Below, in pieces: positions 38,837 through 48,487 of a stretch of DNA of 64,000 nt (positions are counted from its first letter, which is position 1; each line of letters opens with the position of its first letter). The notes under the pieces were generated by a model that was given only the letters and a program-made list of their open reading frames with translations, was not told the DNA's origin and did not search any database. The DNA is from Pseudidiomarina tainanensis (GTDB taxonomy: Bacteria; Pseudomonadota; Gammaproteobacteria; Enterobacterales; Alteromonadaceae), in the NCBI RefSeq assembly GCF_004214835.1, contig NZ_PIQJ01000003.1:1-64000 (forward strand), in the 5' to 3' direction. The position numbers and the translations under genes were made by a program.

Positions 38837-40123
38837 TTATTCAATCAAGGTTTCAATGTAAGCTTGATCACGCAATTCTTGTTGCCAGTTCTCAAGCTCT
38901 TCTTGGTATTTACGGCTGAACAACAATTGATAAGCACGATTTTGCTGGCTGCGTTTGGTTGCATCTAACTGACGACGCTCAAGCACTTCAACAATATGCC
39001 AACCAAATTGCGTTTCAAAGGGTTCACTTAACTCACCAATGGGAAGCCGTTCAACTTTGCGTTTAAACTCTTCTGCGTAGATATTTGGCTCGGCCCAACC
39101 GAGGTCGCCACCAGCTGCCGCTGAACCAGGATCCGCCGAGTGCTCGCGCGCTGCATCTGCAAATTCAACTTCGCCGGCAAGAATACTTTCACGAATGCCC
39201 GCAAGTTTTTCTTGGGCTTTACGTTCAGACAAAATAATCGATGGCTGAATAAGAATATGTCGAGCTTTAACTTCGTCAACTTGTACTTGCTCAATACCGC
39301 GCACATCAGCAACTTTCAGAATATGAAAACCAACGCCGCTACGTAATGGGCCAATAAACTCACCTTTGCCCTTATCGCGTACCGCATCGGCAAACAATGT
39401 TGGCATCGCATTGATATTCATCCAACCAAGGTCACCACCTTCAAGCGCACGCGGCCCCGAGGATGATGTAATTGCTGCTTGGGAGAAGTCCGCACCGTTA
39501 CGTAGGCGTTCCAATAACTGCTCAGCGCGTTCACGAGTTGACTGAACCTCATCGGCATCTGCGCCTTCACGAAAGCCAACCAAAATGTGACTTAAGCGGT
39601 ACTCAACCTCTTGTTCAGTCATTTCTTTCATCGCGTTGACAAGGTTTTCGATTTCTTGTGGCGAGACATAAACACGACGACGCACGGTAGCGCGTTGAGT
39701 TTCTGTAATAATCATTTCTTTACGAATTGATTCGCGATAATTCTCCCAGTTGGTCCCGCTTGCTTCTGTAGCTGAACGTAGTTCGTCAACCGACATATTT
39801 TGGTCTTGGGCAATGGCTTCTAATGTTTGTTGTAATTGGGTGTCGGAAATAGTGATACCCATACGTTGCGCCATTTGAAGCTGCAACTCCGCTAAGATCA
39901 GACGATCCATTGCTTGAATTCGCAACACCCGATCAGACGGTAGGTTAGTACCGTTCTCTTGTGCGCCGCGCTTAACTTGTTGCAGAAGTTGTTCTACTTC
40001 ACTCTGCAGCACAACACCTTCGTTAACGACCACCGCGACACGGTCGAGAATCTGCTGACTCCATGTCGACGTGCTCAATGAAAGCAGCGTGGCTGCAACG
40101 AAAACTTTTACAAATTTACCCAT
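38837..40123 (-). CDS. surA: Periplasmic chaperone and peptidyl-prolyl isomerase SurA
   Basis: This 428-residue chaperone escorts outer-membrane proteins to the BAM complex. A signal peptide (ending TWSQQ) is followed by the SurA N-terminal domain with VVVNEGVVLQSEVEQ, two parvulin domains (about 170-275 and 285-385, each with a GGDLGW motif) and a short C-terminal helix. The start lies 9 bases after the lptD stop; LptD is one of its clients. Confidence 0.97.
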   Translation of the reverse strand: MGKFVKVFVAATLLSLSTSTWSQQILDRVAVVVNEGVVLQSEVEQLLQQVKRGAQENGTNLPSDRVLRIQAMDRLILAELQLQMAQRMGITISDTQLQQTLEAIAQDQNMSVDELRSATEASGTNWENYRESIRKEMIITETQRATVRRRVYVSPQEIENLVNAMKEMTEQEVEYRLSHILVGFREGADADEVQSTRERAEQLLERLRNGADFSQAAITSSSGPRALEGGDLGWMNINAMPTLFADAVRDKGKGEFIGPLRSGVGFHILKVADVRGIEQVQVDEVKARHILIQPSIILSERKAQEKLAGIRESILAGEVEFADAAREHSADPGSAAAGGDLGWAEPNIYAEEFKRKVERLPIGELSEPFETQFGWHIVEVLERRQLDATKRSQQNRAYQLLFSRKYQEELENWQQELRDQAYIETLIE

Positions 40124-40132
40124 GAATACTAC

Positions 40133-42409
40133 CTAGTTGCTCAAATGGAACGGGTGACGATAGCCGAACAGACTTTGCTCAAGCATATCAAGCAAGCTGC
40201 GATTATCGCTGCCCAAACCTTTAATTATAAATTGTATGCTAATACCGTTATCAAACTCTGGTTCGCCAACAGCGGGCATACCGGCATTCAATTCTAAATT
40301 GCGATTGATGCGCCGATAACCACTAATTCGCATGGCCCAACAACAATCGCTGTACTGTAACGCAATGAAGGCATCGTTGGTACGATTGTTTTGCAAATCG
40401 TAATACCAATTTGACGCGAGTTGCCAGGTCGGACTGAGTTCTACGACACCCAACATGCCAACTTGTTCCACGTCATTTTCAAGTAAATTGGTGACCGTTC
40501 GATGGCTCAATTGAATCAAATTAAATTCATCGAGACGATACTCAAGAGTCGTTTGACTTTTCCGCGTGCTATCGAGCTCTAAGTTATATTGAATCGAGCT
40601 ATTAAAATACATGTTATTGTTGATACGAAAGCGTGTTTCTAAAGCAAGGTCAGAACGACTTTCGGTTGTTGCTGTGCTGCTTTCAAGTAGTTGCGTTTCA
40701 CTATTTTCGAAATAGTAAATCTGCCCAAAACTCACGCGGGCAACTTCGCGGGCTTGTTGGTCAAATAGGCTAGAAGAAGCACCAATAGTCACCTGATTAG
40801 CATCAGCAATACGATCTAAACCAGAGAACCGGCGCGCTCGAAACAAACCCTGATAATCGTCCTGCATTAACGTTGAATCGTAGATGCCAATACCTGTTTG
40901 GTCGCGATATGGTATGTACAAATACTGAATTTGCGGTTGTAGCGTGTGCGTGTAACTTTGTTGCTGGATATCAATGGTACGCTCTAAGTTAACCCGACCA
41001 CGCCAGCGGAACGTCGGTAAACTGCGTGACGGATTTTTACTACGACTACGCTCTAATTCGAACTCTTGATTGTAGTAGGTGTAAGCATAACTAAGCTCGG
41101 CTAACCAATCATAGCCTGGCTGTTCTAAATGAAAACTCAGTTGTGGCTCAACATGCACGCGAGTTGCGGTATCTTGGCTTAAATCTTGGTTTTGGAAATG
41201 TGACATTTCGGAAAATAACGAGAAATCCAAATCAAGCCCGAGATCCGTTGCATAGAAGCTCTTAATTTGCGGCATAGTTCGGTACGGCGAACGATAGGAG
41301 CCCAGGAGTTCAAAGTCTTCAGCGCGCATGGTCACTTGCCAGTCTTCACTTAAGTAATCGAGCTGGGCATGACGATATAGCTGTGCATCAGCGCGTCCGG
41401 CAAAATCACTACCTAAGTCATTCAAGTAATCATCGTCGCTAATAAAAGTACCATTAACATACGCCCGCCAGTTCTCACCCCAACGCTGTGTTTGTTCCAC
41501 TCGCCATAAATATCGCGCGGCATTATCCTCGGTGCTTTTATCACTTTCTAAATAGGCGACGTTGTATTGCCCACTACCCGTTGTACTGAGGGTACGAAAC
41601 TCAGCTTGCATCTGAACGCCACGCTCGGCCATGTAGCGTGGTGCAATCGTCGCATCCATATTGGGCGCAATATTGAAGTAGTAGGGGACTTCAACCTCAA
41701 ACCCATTTTTTTGTGATGAACCAAATGTTGGAAAGAGAAAGCCTGATTTACGCTCTTCAGTTACTGGAAAGTTGATATACGGCAAATACAGTACGGGTAC
41801 GCCAAATAATTCAAATTTCGCGTGCCATGCTTCACCCCAAGCTTCGTCTTCGTTGAGGGAAATTTCCTGCGCACTCATTTGCCATACAGGGCTATCACTC
41901 GGGCAAGTTGTAAAGGTTGAGCCTTCTAATAGAACTTGTGCCGGTGATAACGACAAAAGATCGGCCTTACCGTGCGCTCCGGTCTCGGTTAGCTGGTATT
42001 CGGCACCACTCAAAAACGCTCGATTCTCACCCGAGTTTAAACGAAAATTCTCTGATGAAACCTGCACATAGCCGTCAGTAAACAGAGTTGAGCCACTGGC
42101 ATTTATATTGCCGGTTTGTTGGTCAATTTGTGCTTGTTCGGTGCGCAACTGTTGTTGATCAAACTGAACTTCAACATTGCCAAAGAATGATGCGACCTCT
42201 GATTCAGAATCAATATCAGCACGATCAGCACGAACGCCAATGGCGCCGATTGGCAAATCTTTGATTGGTGAAATAGGGGTGGTGAATAATGGCGCCGGTA
42301 TGGGGCAAACTTCAGACAACGCAGGGCGAGACGGCTGCTGCGCATGGACGGCGGCACAACTAACACTGAGTGCGACTGTCCAAATTGATGTCTGAAAAAT
42401 TTTTGCCAT
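40133..42409 (-). CDS. lptD: LPS-assembly protein LptD
   Basis: This 758-residue outer-membrane protein inserts lipopolysaccharide into the outer leaflet together with LptE. It has a signal peptide, an OstA/jellyroll domain (about 55-200) and a large beta-barrel. The four cysteines that form the interlinked disulfides are present: Cys35, Cys169 and the adjacent pair Cys689-Cys690. It heads the operon with surA and is divergent from amgK across about 150 bases, which should hold both promoters. Confidence 0.97.
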   Translation of the reverse strand: MAKIFQTSIWTVALSVSCAAVHAQQPSRPALSEVCPIPAPLFTTPISPIKDLPIGAIGVRADRADIDSESEVASFFGNVEVQFDQQQLRTEQAQIDQQTGNINASGSTLFTDGYVQVSSENFRLNSGENRAFLSGAEYQLTETGAHGKADLLSLSPAQVLLEGSTFTTCPSDSPVWQMSAQEISLNEDEAWGEAWHAKFELFGVPVLYLPYINFPVTEERKSGFLFPTFGSSQKNGFEVEVPYYFNIAPNMDATIAPRYMAERGVQMQAEFRTLSTTGSGQYNVAYLESDKSTEDNAARYLWRVEQTQRWGENWRAYVNGTFISDDDYLNDLGSDFAGRADAQLYRHAQLDYLSEDWQVTMRAEDFELLGSYRSPYRTMPQIKSFYATDLGLDLDFSLFSEMSHFQNQDLSQDTATRVHVEPQLSFHLEQPGYDWLAELSYAYTYYNQEFELERSRSKNPSRSLPTFRWRGRVNLERTIDIQQQSYTHTLQPQIQYLYIPYRDQTGIGIYDSTLMQDDYQGLFRARRFSGLDRIADANQVTIGASSSLFDQQAREVARVSFGQIYYFENSETQLLESSTATTESRSDLALETRFRINNNMYFNSSIQYNLELDSTRKSQTTLEYRLDEFNLIQLSHRTVTNLLENDVEQVGMLGVVELSPTWQLASNWYYDLQNNRTNDAFIALQYSDCCWAMRISGYRRINRNLELNAGMPAVGEPEFDNGISIQFIIKGLGSDNRSLLDMLEQSLFGYRHPFHLSN

Positions 42410-42556
42410 GGAGCCGTTTATCCTGGGTTGTCCTTCACAATGTGCAGGGTATGATAAAGCAATTTTTATTCTGTCGCCATTTGCTACACTGTGGTTTTTT
42501 TAGAATCTTGCGAAAGCGAAGTAGGCTGGCGAAGAAATGCGCACTGTGAGGATGAC

Positions 42557-43561
42557 GTGAACGAGCAACGAGAACTGAAATTGCAAGCCTGGTGTGAAGC
42601 CGTTACCGGTTATCGTCAGCAACAATTACAACCGGTATCTGGCGATGCCAGCTTTCGCCGTTATTTCCGCTGTTCCGATGGTCGGCGCAGTTTGATCGCG
42701 GTTGATGCGCCGCCACCGCAAGAATCGCTGCAGCCCTTCATGGCTGTCGCCCAAGCTTATGCGGACGCCGGTGTTGCCGTGCCGCGGGTAATTGCTGCAG
42801 ACGAAAAGCAAGGATTCATGCTGCTGAGCGACTTAGGCTCGACACTGCTTTTAAGCGAACTCACGGCAACCAACATGCGTGATTGGTACAGCAAAGCGTT
42901 AAGCGATTTAATTGATATTATGTCCGTTTCTAATACGGAACTCGGTGACCTACCACAATATGACACAGCCCTCTTACGGCGCGAAATTGACTTATTTCAT
43001 GACTGGTTAGTCGTTGAACATTTGGGTTTGAATTTAACTGTTGAACATCAGGCCATGTGGCAGCGAGTAACCGATGTGCTGATTGCAAACGCACTTGAGC
43101 AACCGCAAGTAGGTGTGCATCGAGATTATCACGCGCGCAATATTATGGTGCAAGCAGACGGACAGCTGGCCTATATCGACTTTCAAGATGCGGTGCAAGG
43201 CCCCATTACTTATGATGCGGTGAGTTTGCTACGCGATTGCTACGTGCGCTGGCCACAGCAACAAGTGAATGAGTTGAGCGCCGAGCTGTTTGAACGCTTA
43301 CGCGAACAAAAGAAGTTGCCAGAAAGCGTTGATTTGACTCAGTGGCAACGTTGGTTTGATCTCATGGGCATGCAACGCCACACCAAAGCCGCTGGGATTT
43401 TCGCCCGTCTTTATCATCGCGATGGGAAGTCTGGCTATTTGCAGGATATTCCAAGAACAGTCGATTATCTGTATGACATTGCCGGACTTTATCCCGAGTT
43501 TGCCGATTATCGCCGTTGGCTAGCAGAGCATATCCAACCAGCACTGCAGGAGCGCATTTAG
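42557..43561 (+). CDS. amgK: N-acetylmuramate/N-acetylglucosamine kinase AmgK
   Basis: This 334-residue aminoglycoside-phosphotransferase-fold kinase is predicted to phosphorylate MurNAc at C1. It opens with SGDASFRRYFR (nucleotide loop), and HRDYHARNIMV and YIDFQDAV form the catalytic and Mg2+ motifs. The start is GTG at 42557, four bases after GAGGA; the frame is open further upstream to 42491. The identification rests on the partnership with murU and the place next to lptD, as in Pseudomonas. It overlaps murU by one base. Confidence 0.88.
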   Translation: MNEQRELKLQAWCEAVTGYRQQQLQPVSGDASFRRYFRCSDGRRSLIAVDAPPPQESLQPFMAVAQAYADAGVAVPRVIAADEKQGFMLLSDLGSTLLLSELTATNMRDWYSKALSDLIDIMSVSNTELGDLPQYDTALLRREIDLFHDWLVVEHLGLNLTVEHQAMWQRVTDVLIANALEQPQVGVHRDYHARNIMVQADGQLAYIDFQDAVQGPITYDAVSLLRDCYVRWPQQQVNELSAELFERLREQKKLPESVDLTQWQRWFDLMGMQRHTKAAGIFARLYHRDGKSGYLQDIPRTVDYLYDIAGLYPEFADYRRWLAEHIQPALQERI

Positions 43562-44238
43562 TGCGTGCCATGATTCTTGCAGCGGGGCGAGGTGAACGCA
43601 TGCGTCCACTTACTGACACTACCCCAAAGCCTTTACTGACGGTGTATGGGAAACCGCTGATTGAGTTCCATATAGAAAAACTTGCGCAGCAAGGTGTCAA
43701 GCAAGTTGTGATCAATCATGCTTGGCTGGGCGAGCAATTCGAGCAAGTGCTAGGCAACGGCGCAAGGTTCGGCTTACAGATCGCCTATTCAGCCGAACCC
43801 GCCGGTGGGCTTGAAACAGCTGGCGGTATTATTCGAGCATTACCAAAGCTTGGCGATCAGCCATTTTGGTTAATTAACGGTGACATTTTTACCTCGCTAG
43901 ACTTTAGCGAGCTACCGCGCGAACTATCTGAAGGCGTTCATGCTCATTTGCTATTAGTGGATAATCCCGCTCACAATGCTGGCGGTGACTTTGGTGTGCG
44001 CCAGGGCATGTTACAATGCGCGGAAGAGAGCCTCCCAAGCTACACCTATACTGGCATGGGGCTGTTCTCACCGCAGTTATTTGAATCGTATCAACCAGGT
44101 AGCGAACAATTTGTTCGTTTACGGCCGCTACTCGACCGCGGTATCGCCAACATGCAGATTGCCGCATCGGTTATTACCGCAGCGTGGACCGATGTTGGCA
44201 CGCCTGAACGTTTAGCACAATTACAGGAGCTCCCATGA
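43561..44238 (+). CDS. murU: N-acetylmuramate-1-phosphate uridylyltransferase MurU
   Basis: This 225-residue sugar-phosphate nucleotidyltransferase should make UDP-MurNAc from MurNAc-1-phosphate, bypassing MurA and MurB. The signature AAGRGERMRPLTDTTPKPLL and the metal site INGDIF are intact, with TDVGTPERL near the end. The start is GTG overlapping the amgK stop (TAGTG), preceded by CAGGAG; the sequence from MRAMILAAG aligns with Pseudomonas MurU by eye. This salvage route makes cells less dependent on MurA, the fosfomycin target. The stop overlaps djlA by 4 bp. Confidence 0.9.
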   Translation: MRAMILAAGRGERMRPLTDTTPKPLLTVYGKPLIEFHIEKLAQQGVKQVVINHAWLGEQFEQVLGNGARFGLQIAYSAEPAGGLETAGGIIRALPKLGDQPFWLINGDIFTSLDFSELPRELSEGVHAHLLLVDNPAHNAGGDFGVRQGMLQCAEESLPSYTYTGMGLFSPQLFESYQPGSEQFVRLRPLLDRGIANMQIAASVITAAWTDVGTPERLAQLQELP

Positions 44239-45020
44239 TTTGGGGTAAAATTCTCGGTGGCTTTTTTGGCTTTTTATTTGCGCGATTTATTGGCCTGTTA
44301 TTGGGGCTGATGATTGGTCACTGGTTTGATAAATCGTTGACTCGCGCCATGCAGCAAAACAGCGCGCAACCGCAGCAATTTGTTAGCACCTTATTTGCGG
44401 TTCTTGGCCATTTAGCAAAATCAAAAGGTCGGGTGACTGAGCAAGATATTGATTACGTGACGCGCCTAATGGACCATTTACAGTTGTCAGAGGCGGCTCG
44501 CGCAAATGCTCAAGAGAGTTTTCGCCAAGGTAAGCAAGCCGATTTCCCGCTAACTCAGCGCGTTGAGCAGTTGCGAGCTCAGTTGGCTTGGCGACGCGAC
44601 TTGTTGCAATTCTTTCTCGAGCAGCTATTAACTATCGCGCTGCATGATGGGCAACTTGAGCAAGCTGAATATGATGTTTTACTTAAGGTCACGCAAGCGC
44701 TGGGGTTCCGTCGTGCGCAACTTGATATTTTGCTACAGATGGCGCAAGCAGGACAGCGTTTTGGAAGCGGCGGTCGGTCACGTCAATATAGCCAGCAAAC
44801 AACTGCGAATCAGCTCGATGATGCTTATGCCGTGTTAGGTGTTAGTCGCTCAGCAAGTTTTGCTGAGGTGAAAAAGGCTTATCGCAAACTGATGAACAAA
44901 CACCACCCTGATAAACTTGCGGCACAAGGATTACCGCCGGAAATGCGGGGGTCAGCACGGGCGAAAGCACAACAAATTCAAGCGGCTTATGAGTTAATTA
45001 AAACTCAGCAGGGCAATTAA
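44235..45020 (+). CDS. djlA: Membrane-anchored co-chaperone DjlA
   Basis: This 261-residue DnaK co-chaperone has an N-terminal membrane segment (about 5-30, glycine-rich), a TerB-like helical domain (about 50-170) and a C-terminal J domain with the HPD motif in MNKHHPDKLAAQGLPPEM. E. coli DjlA affects capsule regulation through the Rcs system. It overlaps murU by 4 bp (ATGA) and rluA by 23 bp tail to tail. Confidence 0.95.
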   Translation: MIWGKILGGFFGFLFARFIGLLLGLMIGHWFDKSLTRAMQQNSAQPQQFVSTLFAVLGHLAKSKGRVTEQDIDYVTRLMDHLQLSEAARANAQESFRQGKQADFPLTQRVEQLRAQLAWRRDLLQFFLEQLLTIALHDGQLEQAEYDVLLKVTQALGFRRAQLDILLQMAQAGQRFGSGGRSRQYSQQTTANQLDDAYAVLGVSRSASFAEVKKAYRKLMNKHHPDKLAAQGLPPEMRGSARAKAQQIQAAYELIKTQQGN

Positions 45021-45654
45021 ACACCAGTCGCTCACCGCTTGAAGGATGGTCAAAAGCAAGATGTTCGGCGTGCAGCAGAAGCCGCTCTGCTGCCGCATAC
45101 CCCTCGGCAGAAGCGTAGAATTTATCGCCCAAAATAGGTGTGCCAAGTGCTTGCATGTGAACACGTAACTGATGTGAGCGACCGGTATACGGGGTCAGTC
45201 CGACGATATCGCCATGACTGTGGTGACCGATCACCTGATAAAAAGTAAGAGCCGGTTTACCCAGTACTAAATCAACCATTTGCCGCGGGCGATTCGGCCA
45301 GTCACAACGTAAGGCTAATTCAATCGCGCCGCGTTGCGCCGGCAAATTCCCCCACACCATAGCGCGATAGCGTTTAGCGACAGTGCGGCGTTCAAATTGG
45401 CGCTGTAGAGAAGCTTGTGCGACTTTATTTCGAGCAAAGACCAACAATCCAGAGGTAGCCATATCCAAACGGTGGATAACGCGGATATTTGGGCAACTGC
45501 GCTCAAGTCGAAACCAAGCGGAGTCGCGATGTTCAATTGCTTTGCCAGGAACGCTAAGCAGCCCACTTGGTTTATTAATGACAACAACGTCGTCATCACT
45601 GTAGATAATATCCAAGTAGGGCGTTATTGGCGGCGCATAGTGAAACAAGGTCAT
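44998..45654 (-). CDS. rluA: Pseudouridine synthase RluA
   Basis: This 218-residue enzyme modifies U746 of 23S rRNA and U32 of several tRNAs. The catalytic motif is VIHRLDMATSGLLVFARN, with the Asp nucleophile, preceded by VVINKPSGLLSVPGK and followed by YTGRSHQLRVHMQALG. The start overlaps the rapA stop by 4 bp. The gene order rapA-rluA next to djlA is as in E. coli. Confidence 0.96.
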   Translation of the reverse strand: MTLFHYAPPITPYLDIIYSDDDVVVINKPSGLLSVPGKAIEHRDSAWFRLERSCPNIRVIHRLDMATSGLLVFARNKVAQASLQRQFERRTVAKRYRAMVWGNLPAQRGAIELALRCDWPNRPRQMVDLVLGKPALTFYQVIGHHSHGDIVGLTPYTGRSHQLRVHMQALGTPILGDKFYASAEGYAAAERLLLHAEHLAFDHPSSGERLVFNCPAEF

Positions 45655-48308
45655 TTCGGCATATTCACCATGATACGAACTGAATCAAGCTGTAGCAGCG
45701 GTTGTTTAAATGCTTCAATGAGCGCATCGCGACGTTGATTCAATGCTTCCACCTCGCTGTCACGAACCAACGGGTTCGATTGCTTCAGCTTTAATAATCT
45801 GTTGAGTTCATGGTTCAACGTTGCTGTAACTTGTTCGCTTGCTTGTGTCAGCGCTTTCTGTTGCAACGCTTCAGCAGGTTTCCAGGCGGCTTGAATGGCT
45901 TGCTGGCATTCTGCACGAAGTTGTTTTAATAACAATCTGGCTTGCTTCTTGTCCAAAAACTGGAGCTGCTTATCGAGTACACCGGGTGCTACTTTCGGGG
46001 TTAAATCACGTCCTTGCCCATCCAACAGAACTCGGAAGCTATGATGTGGGTAGAACTCTTGCACTGCGAGTTGTTTTGGAGCCAAAACAACACTACTAAA
46101 ATGCAGTTCAATGAACCATGCACCAGCTGTTAGCGCACGGTTTTGGAGCAGTGCGACAGCGGTACTACCAAAAGTATCGCGAGTTAATAGTTCAAGCGCT
46201 TGCTGAACCAGCGGATGATCCCAACTCAAAAATGTCACGTCTTCATGTGCTAGTGCATAGCTACGCGAAAAGGTGACGGTCAAACCTTCCTCTGGCAATC
46301 CGGCCAGCGGGATACGCATATGTTCGGTTGGATATAACCAACCGCTGAGGTCATTTAAACGATCAAATTCAAGCCCAAAACGGTCCCAGAACGACAACAT
46401 GAACCGTTCCAGTTCAGCAGGCTTCTGTAGCGCATCAATAGCATCCGTGAGTTGGTCTATTTGATGTGGTCGAAATGCGTTGAGCTCTTGTAAACGGTCT
46501 CGGCCTGCGTCTGCTGCAACACGCATGTCGGCAGCCATCGCGTGGGTTTCTTGCGTGGTTGAAGCAAATAGCTCGGTATCCAAATCACCGTTTGCTTGGC
46601 TATCAATCAGTTGTTCAATTGCTGGCGCGAAGTGCTGATATAGCATTGCACCTATGGCATTAGTTTGCGTGAAAGCCTGCATCGCCTCGTACCAAGCAAA
46701 TAAAATTTGCTCTGGGGTGTTTGCAACAACTGGGACATGGATGTAGATATTAGCTTGTTGACCAAGACGATCGAGTCGGCCAATGCGCTGTTCAAGTAAG
46801 TCAGGATGCCGCGGCAAATCGAAAAGCACCAAATGCTGAGCAAATTGAAAGTTACGTCCCTCACTACCAATTTCCGAACACAAGAGTAACTGGCAGCCAT
46901 CTTCAAGACTGGCAAAGTATGCTGCCGCGCGATCGCGCTCAATCAAACTGAGCCCTTCATGGAAAACTGCAGCGTGGATGCCTTGTTGTACGCGAAGCAT
47001 TTCATGCAGAGCAAGAACCAACTCAGTACTGCGGCAAATCAGTACGAACTTTTCTTGCTTATGTGATTTTAGCAACGTCACTAACCACTCAAAGCGGGTG
47101 AGCAGCGAATCACCTGCTTCGAGTTCTTCAACTTCTAAGTGACGTGTCGGAAAGCCGCCAATGTGTCGACGGCTATTGCGAAACATAACTCGACCGGTGC
47201 CGTAACTATCGAGTAATTCATCGAGCGCTTGCACATCACCGCGAGCTGCAAACTCTTCTGCTTTAGGCACCAAGGCTTGGTAGCCTTCTTGTTCTTCAAT
47301 AAATGCATCAAAATCATTAAACCGGTCAGGGTCTAAGAGTTGCAGGCGAGCAAAATGTGCTGCTAATCCCGCTTGCTCCGGTGTTGCGGTTAATAAAAGT
47401 ACACTTGGAGTATGTTGTGTAAGTTTCTGTAGCAACTGAAAGCGCGGCTCTGATGGCGCCATTTGGTGCGCTTCGTCGACAATTAGTAAGTCCCAACTTA
47501 CTTCGAACAGTTCACCGGACCAGACTGGGTGTGAAAGTAACGACTGGGGAATCAGCGCAAGTTGTTCACTCGCAAAAATTGCATCACCATCTAGCGCTGC
47601 TTGTTCACATCGCTCTTCATCAAATAGGCTAAAACCTAAATTAAAACGTCGCAGAAGCTCAACTAACCACTGATGCGCGAGGCTATCAGGTACCACAATT
47701 AAGACGCGTTCACTGCGACCAGTTAATAAACGTCGTTGCAGAATTAAGCCCGCCTCAATGGTTTTACCCAAGCCAACTTCGTCAGCAAGCAATACCCGTG
47801 GATGATGCCGATCAGCAACTTGTGCCGCTACATACAATTGATGCGGGAGTAGATCAGCACGGGCGCCAATCAATCCAACCGCGGGGCTACGTTGCCAATC
47901 TTGCAAATGTTGTTGTGCCTGTTGGCGCAACTGATACATATCTAATCGATCGACCTTGCCGGCGAGAATACGCGTTAATGGGTGGTTGGTCGCAACCTGC
48001 GCCGCAAGCTGTGCTTCTGGAACAACCACAGCTGATTCATCGCCTTCTCGAATGCCATGGTAAGTTAGCAAACCATTTTGCTCATCCACCTGGGTTACAC
48101 GAAACGACCAGCCATCGCCGTGGTGGCCTTGTTCATCAACCAGCAAGCGATAACGCGCAAGCGGTGCTTCATTCATGGCATAGTGACGAAACTCTCCGGT
48201 GACAGGAAACAGGACCGTCACCATGCGCCCTTGAAGCTGGCTTACCATGCCCAAGCCTTGTTCCATTTCGGTTTCGCTGAGCCAGCGTTGACCAGGAATA
48301 AATTGCAT
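45651..48308 (-). CDS. rapA: RNA polymerase-associated helicase-like protein RapA
   Basis: This Swi2/Snf2 ATPase binds RNA polymerase and helps recycle it after termination. Two N-terminal Tudor-like domains are followed by Walker A LADEVGLGKTIEAG, DEAH in LLIVDEAHQM, the motif LLTATPEQ, and the second helicase half with SEIGSEGRNFQFAQH and EQRIGRLDRLGQ. At 885 residues it is about 80 shorter than E. coli RapA, mostly in the linker between the helicase halves. The start at 48308 gives MQFIPGQRW, matching the E. coli N-terminus; ATG at 48329 is in frame and has a slightly better upstream AGG. Confidence 0.95.
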   Translation of the reverse strand: MQFIPGQRWLSETEMEQGLGMVSQLQGRMVTVLFPVTGEFRHYAMNEAPLARYRLLVDEQGHHGDGWSFRVTQVDEQNGLLTYHGIREGDESAVVVPEAQLAAQVATNHPLTRILAGKVDRLDMYQLRQQAQQHLQDWQRSPAVGLIGARADLLPHQLYVAAQVADRHHPRVLLADEVGLGKTIEAGLILQRRLLTGRSERVLIVVPDSLAHQWLVELLRRFNLGFSLFDEERCEQAALDGDAIFASEQLALIPQSLLSHPVWSGELFEVSWDLLIVDEAHQMAPSEPRFQLLQKLTQHTPSVLLLTATPEQAGLAAHFARLQLLDPDRFNDFDAFIEEQEGYQALVPKAEEFAARGDVQALDELLDSYGTGRVMFRNSRRHIGGFPTRHLEVEELEAGDSLLTRFEWLVTLLKSHKQEKFVLICRSTELVLALHEMLRVQQGIHAAVFHEGLSLIERDRAAAYFASLEDGCQLLLCSEIGSEGRNFQFAQHLVLFDLPRHPDLLEQRIGRLDRLGQQANIYIHVPVVANTPEQILFAWYEAMQAFTQTNAIGAMLYQHFAPAIEQLIDSQANGDLDTELFASTTQETHAMAADMRVAADAGRDRLQELNAFRPHQIDQLTDAIDALQKPAELERFMLSFWDRFGLEFDRLNDLSGWLYPTEHMRIPLAGLPEEGLTVTFSRSYALAHEDVTFLSWDHPLVQQALELLTRDTFGSTAVALLQNRALTAGAWFIELHFSSVVLAPKQLAVQEFYPHHSFRVLLDGQGRDLTPKVAPGVLDKQLQFLDKKQARLLLKQLRAECQQAIQAAWKPAEALQQKALTQASEQVTATLNHELNRLLKLKQSNPLVRDSEVEALNQRRDALIEAFKQPLLQLDSVRIMVNMPK

Positions 48309-48487
48309 TGATGTTGCGTTCGCTACCATGAATAAAAGACCTACACAGCATAGTCGATAAAAAGGGCGCACATGGTAGCGAAAATTATTTCAATATTCAC
48401 ACCATTTTCATAAAAGTTGGGCTAGTCTTAGAAATGAAAGGCACGTTAACACAATCACTAAAATATCAACGTAGCTTGAGGTCCATT

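Noticed and set aside
47798-48202. 134-codon open frame antisense to rapA
   Set aside because: Falls wholly inside the conserved N-terminal and Walker A region of rapA, without its own signals.
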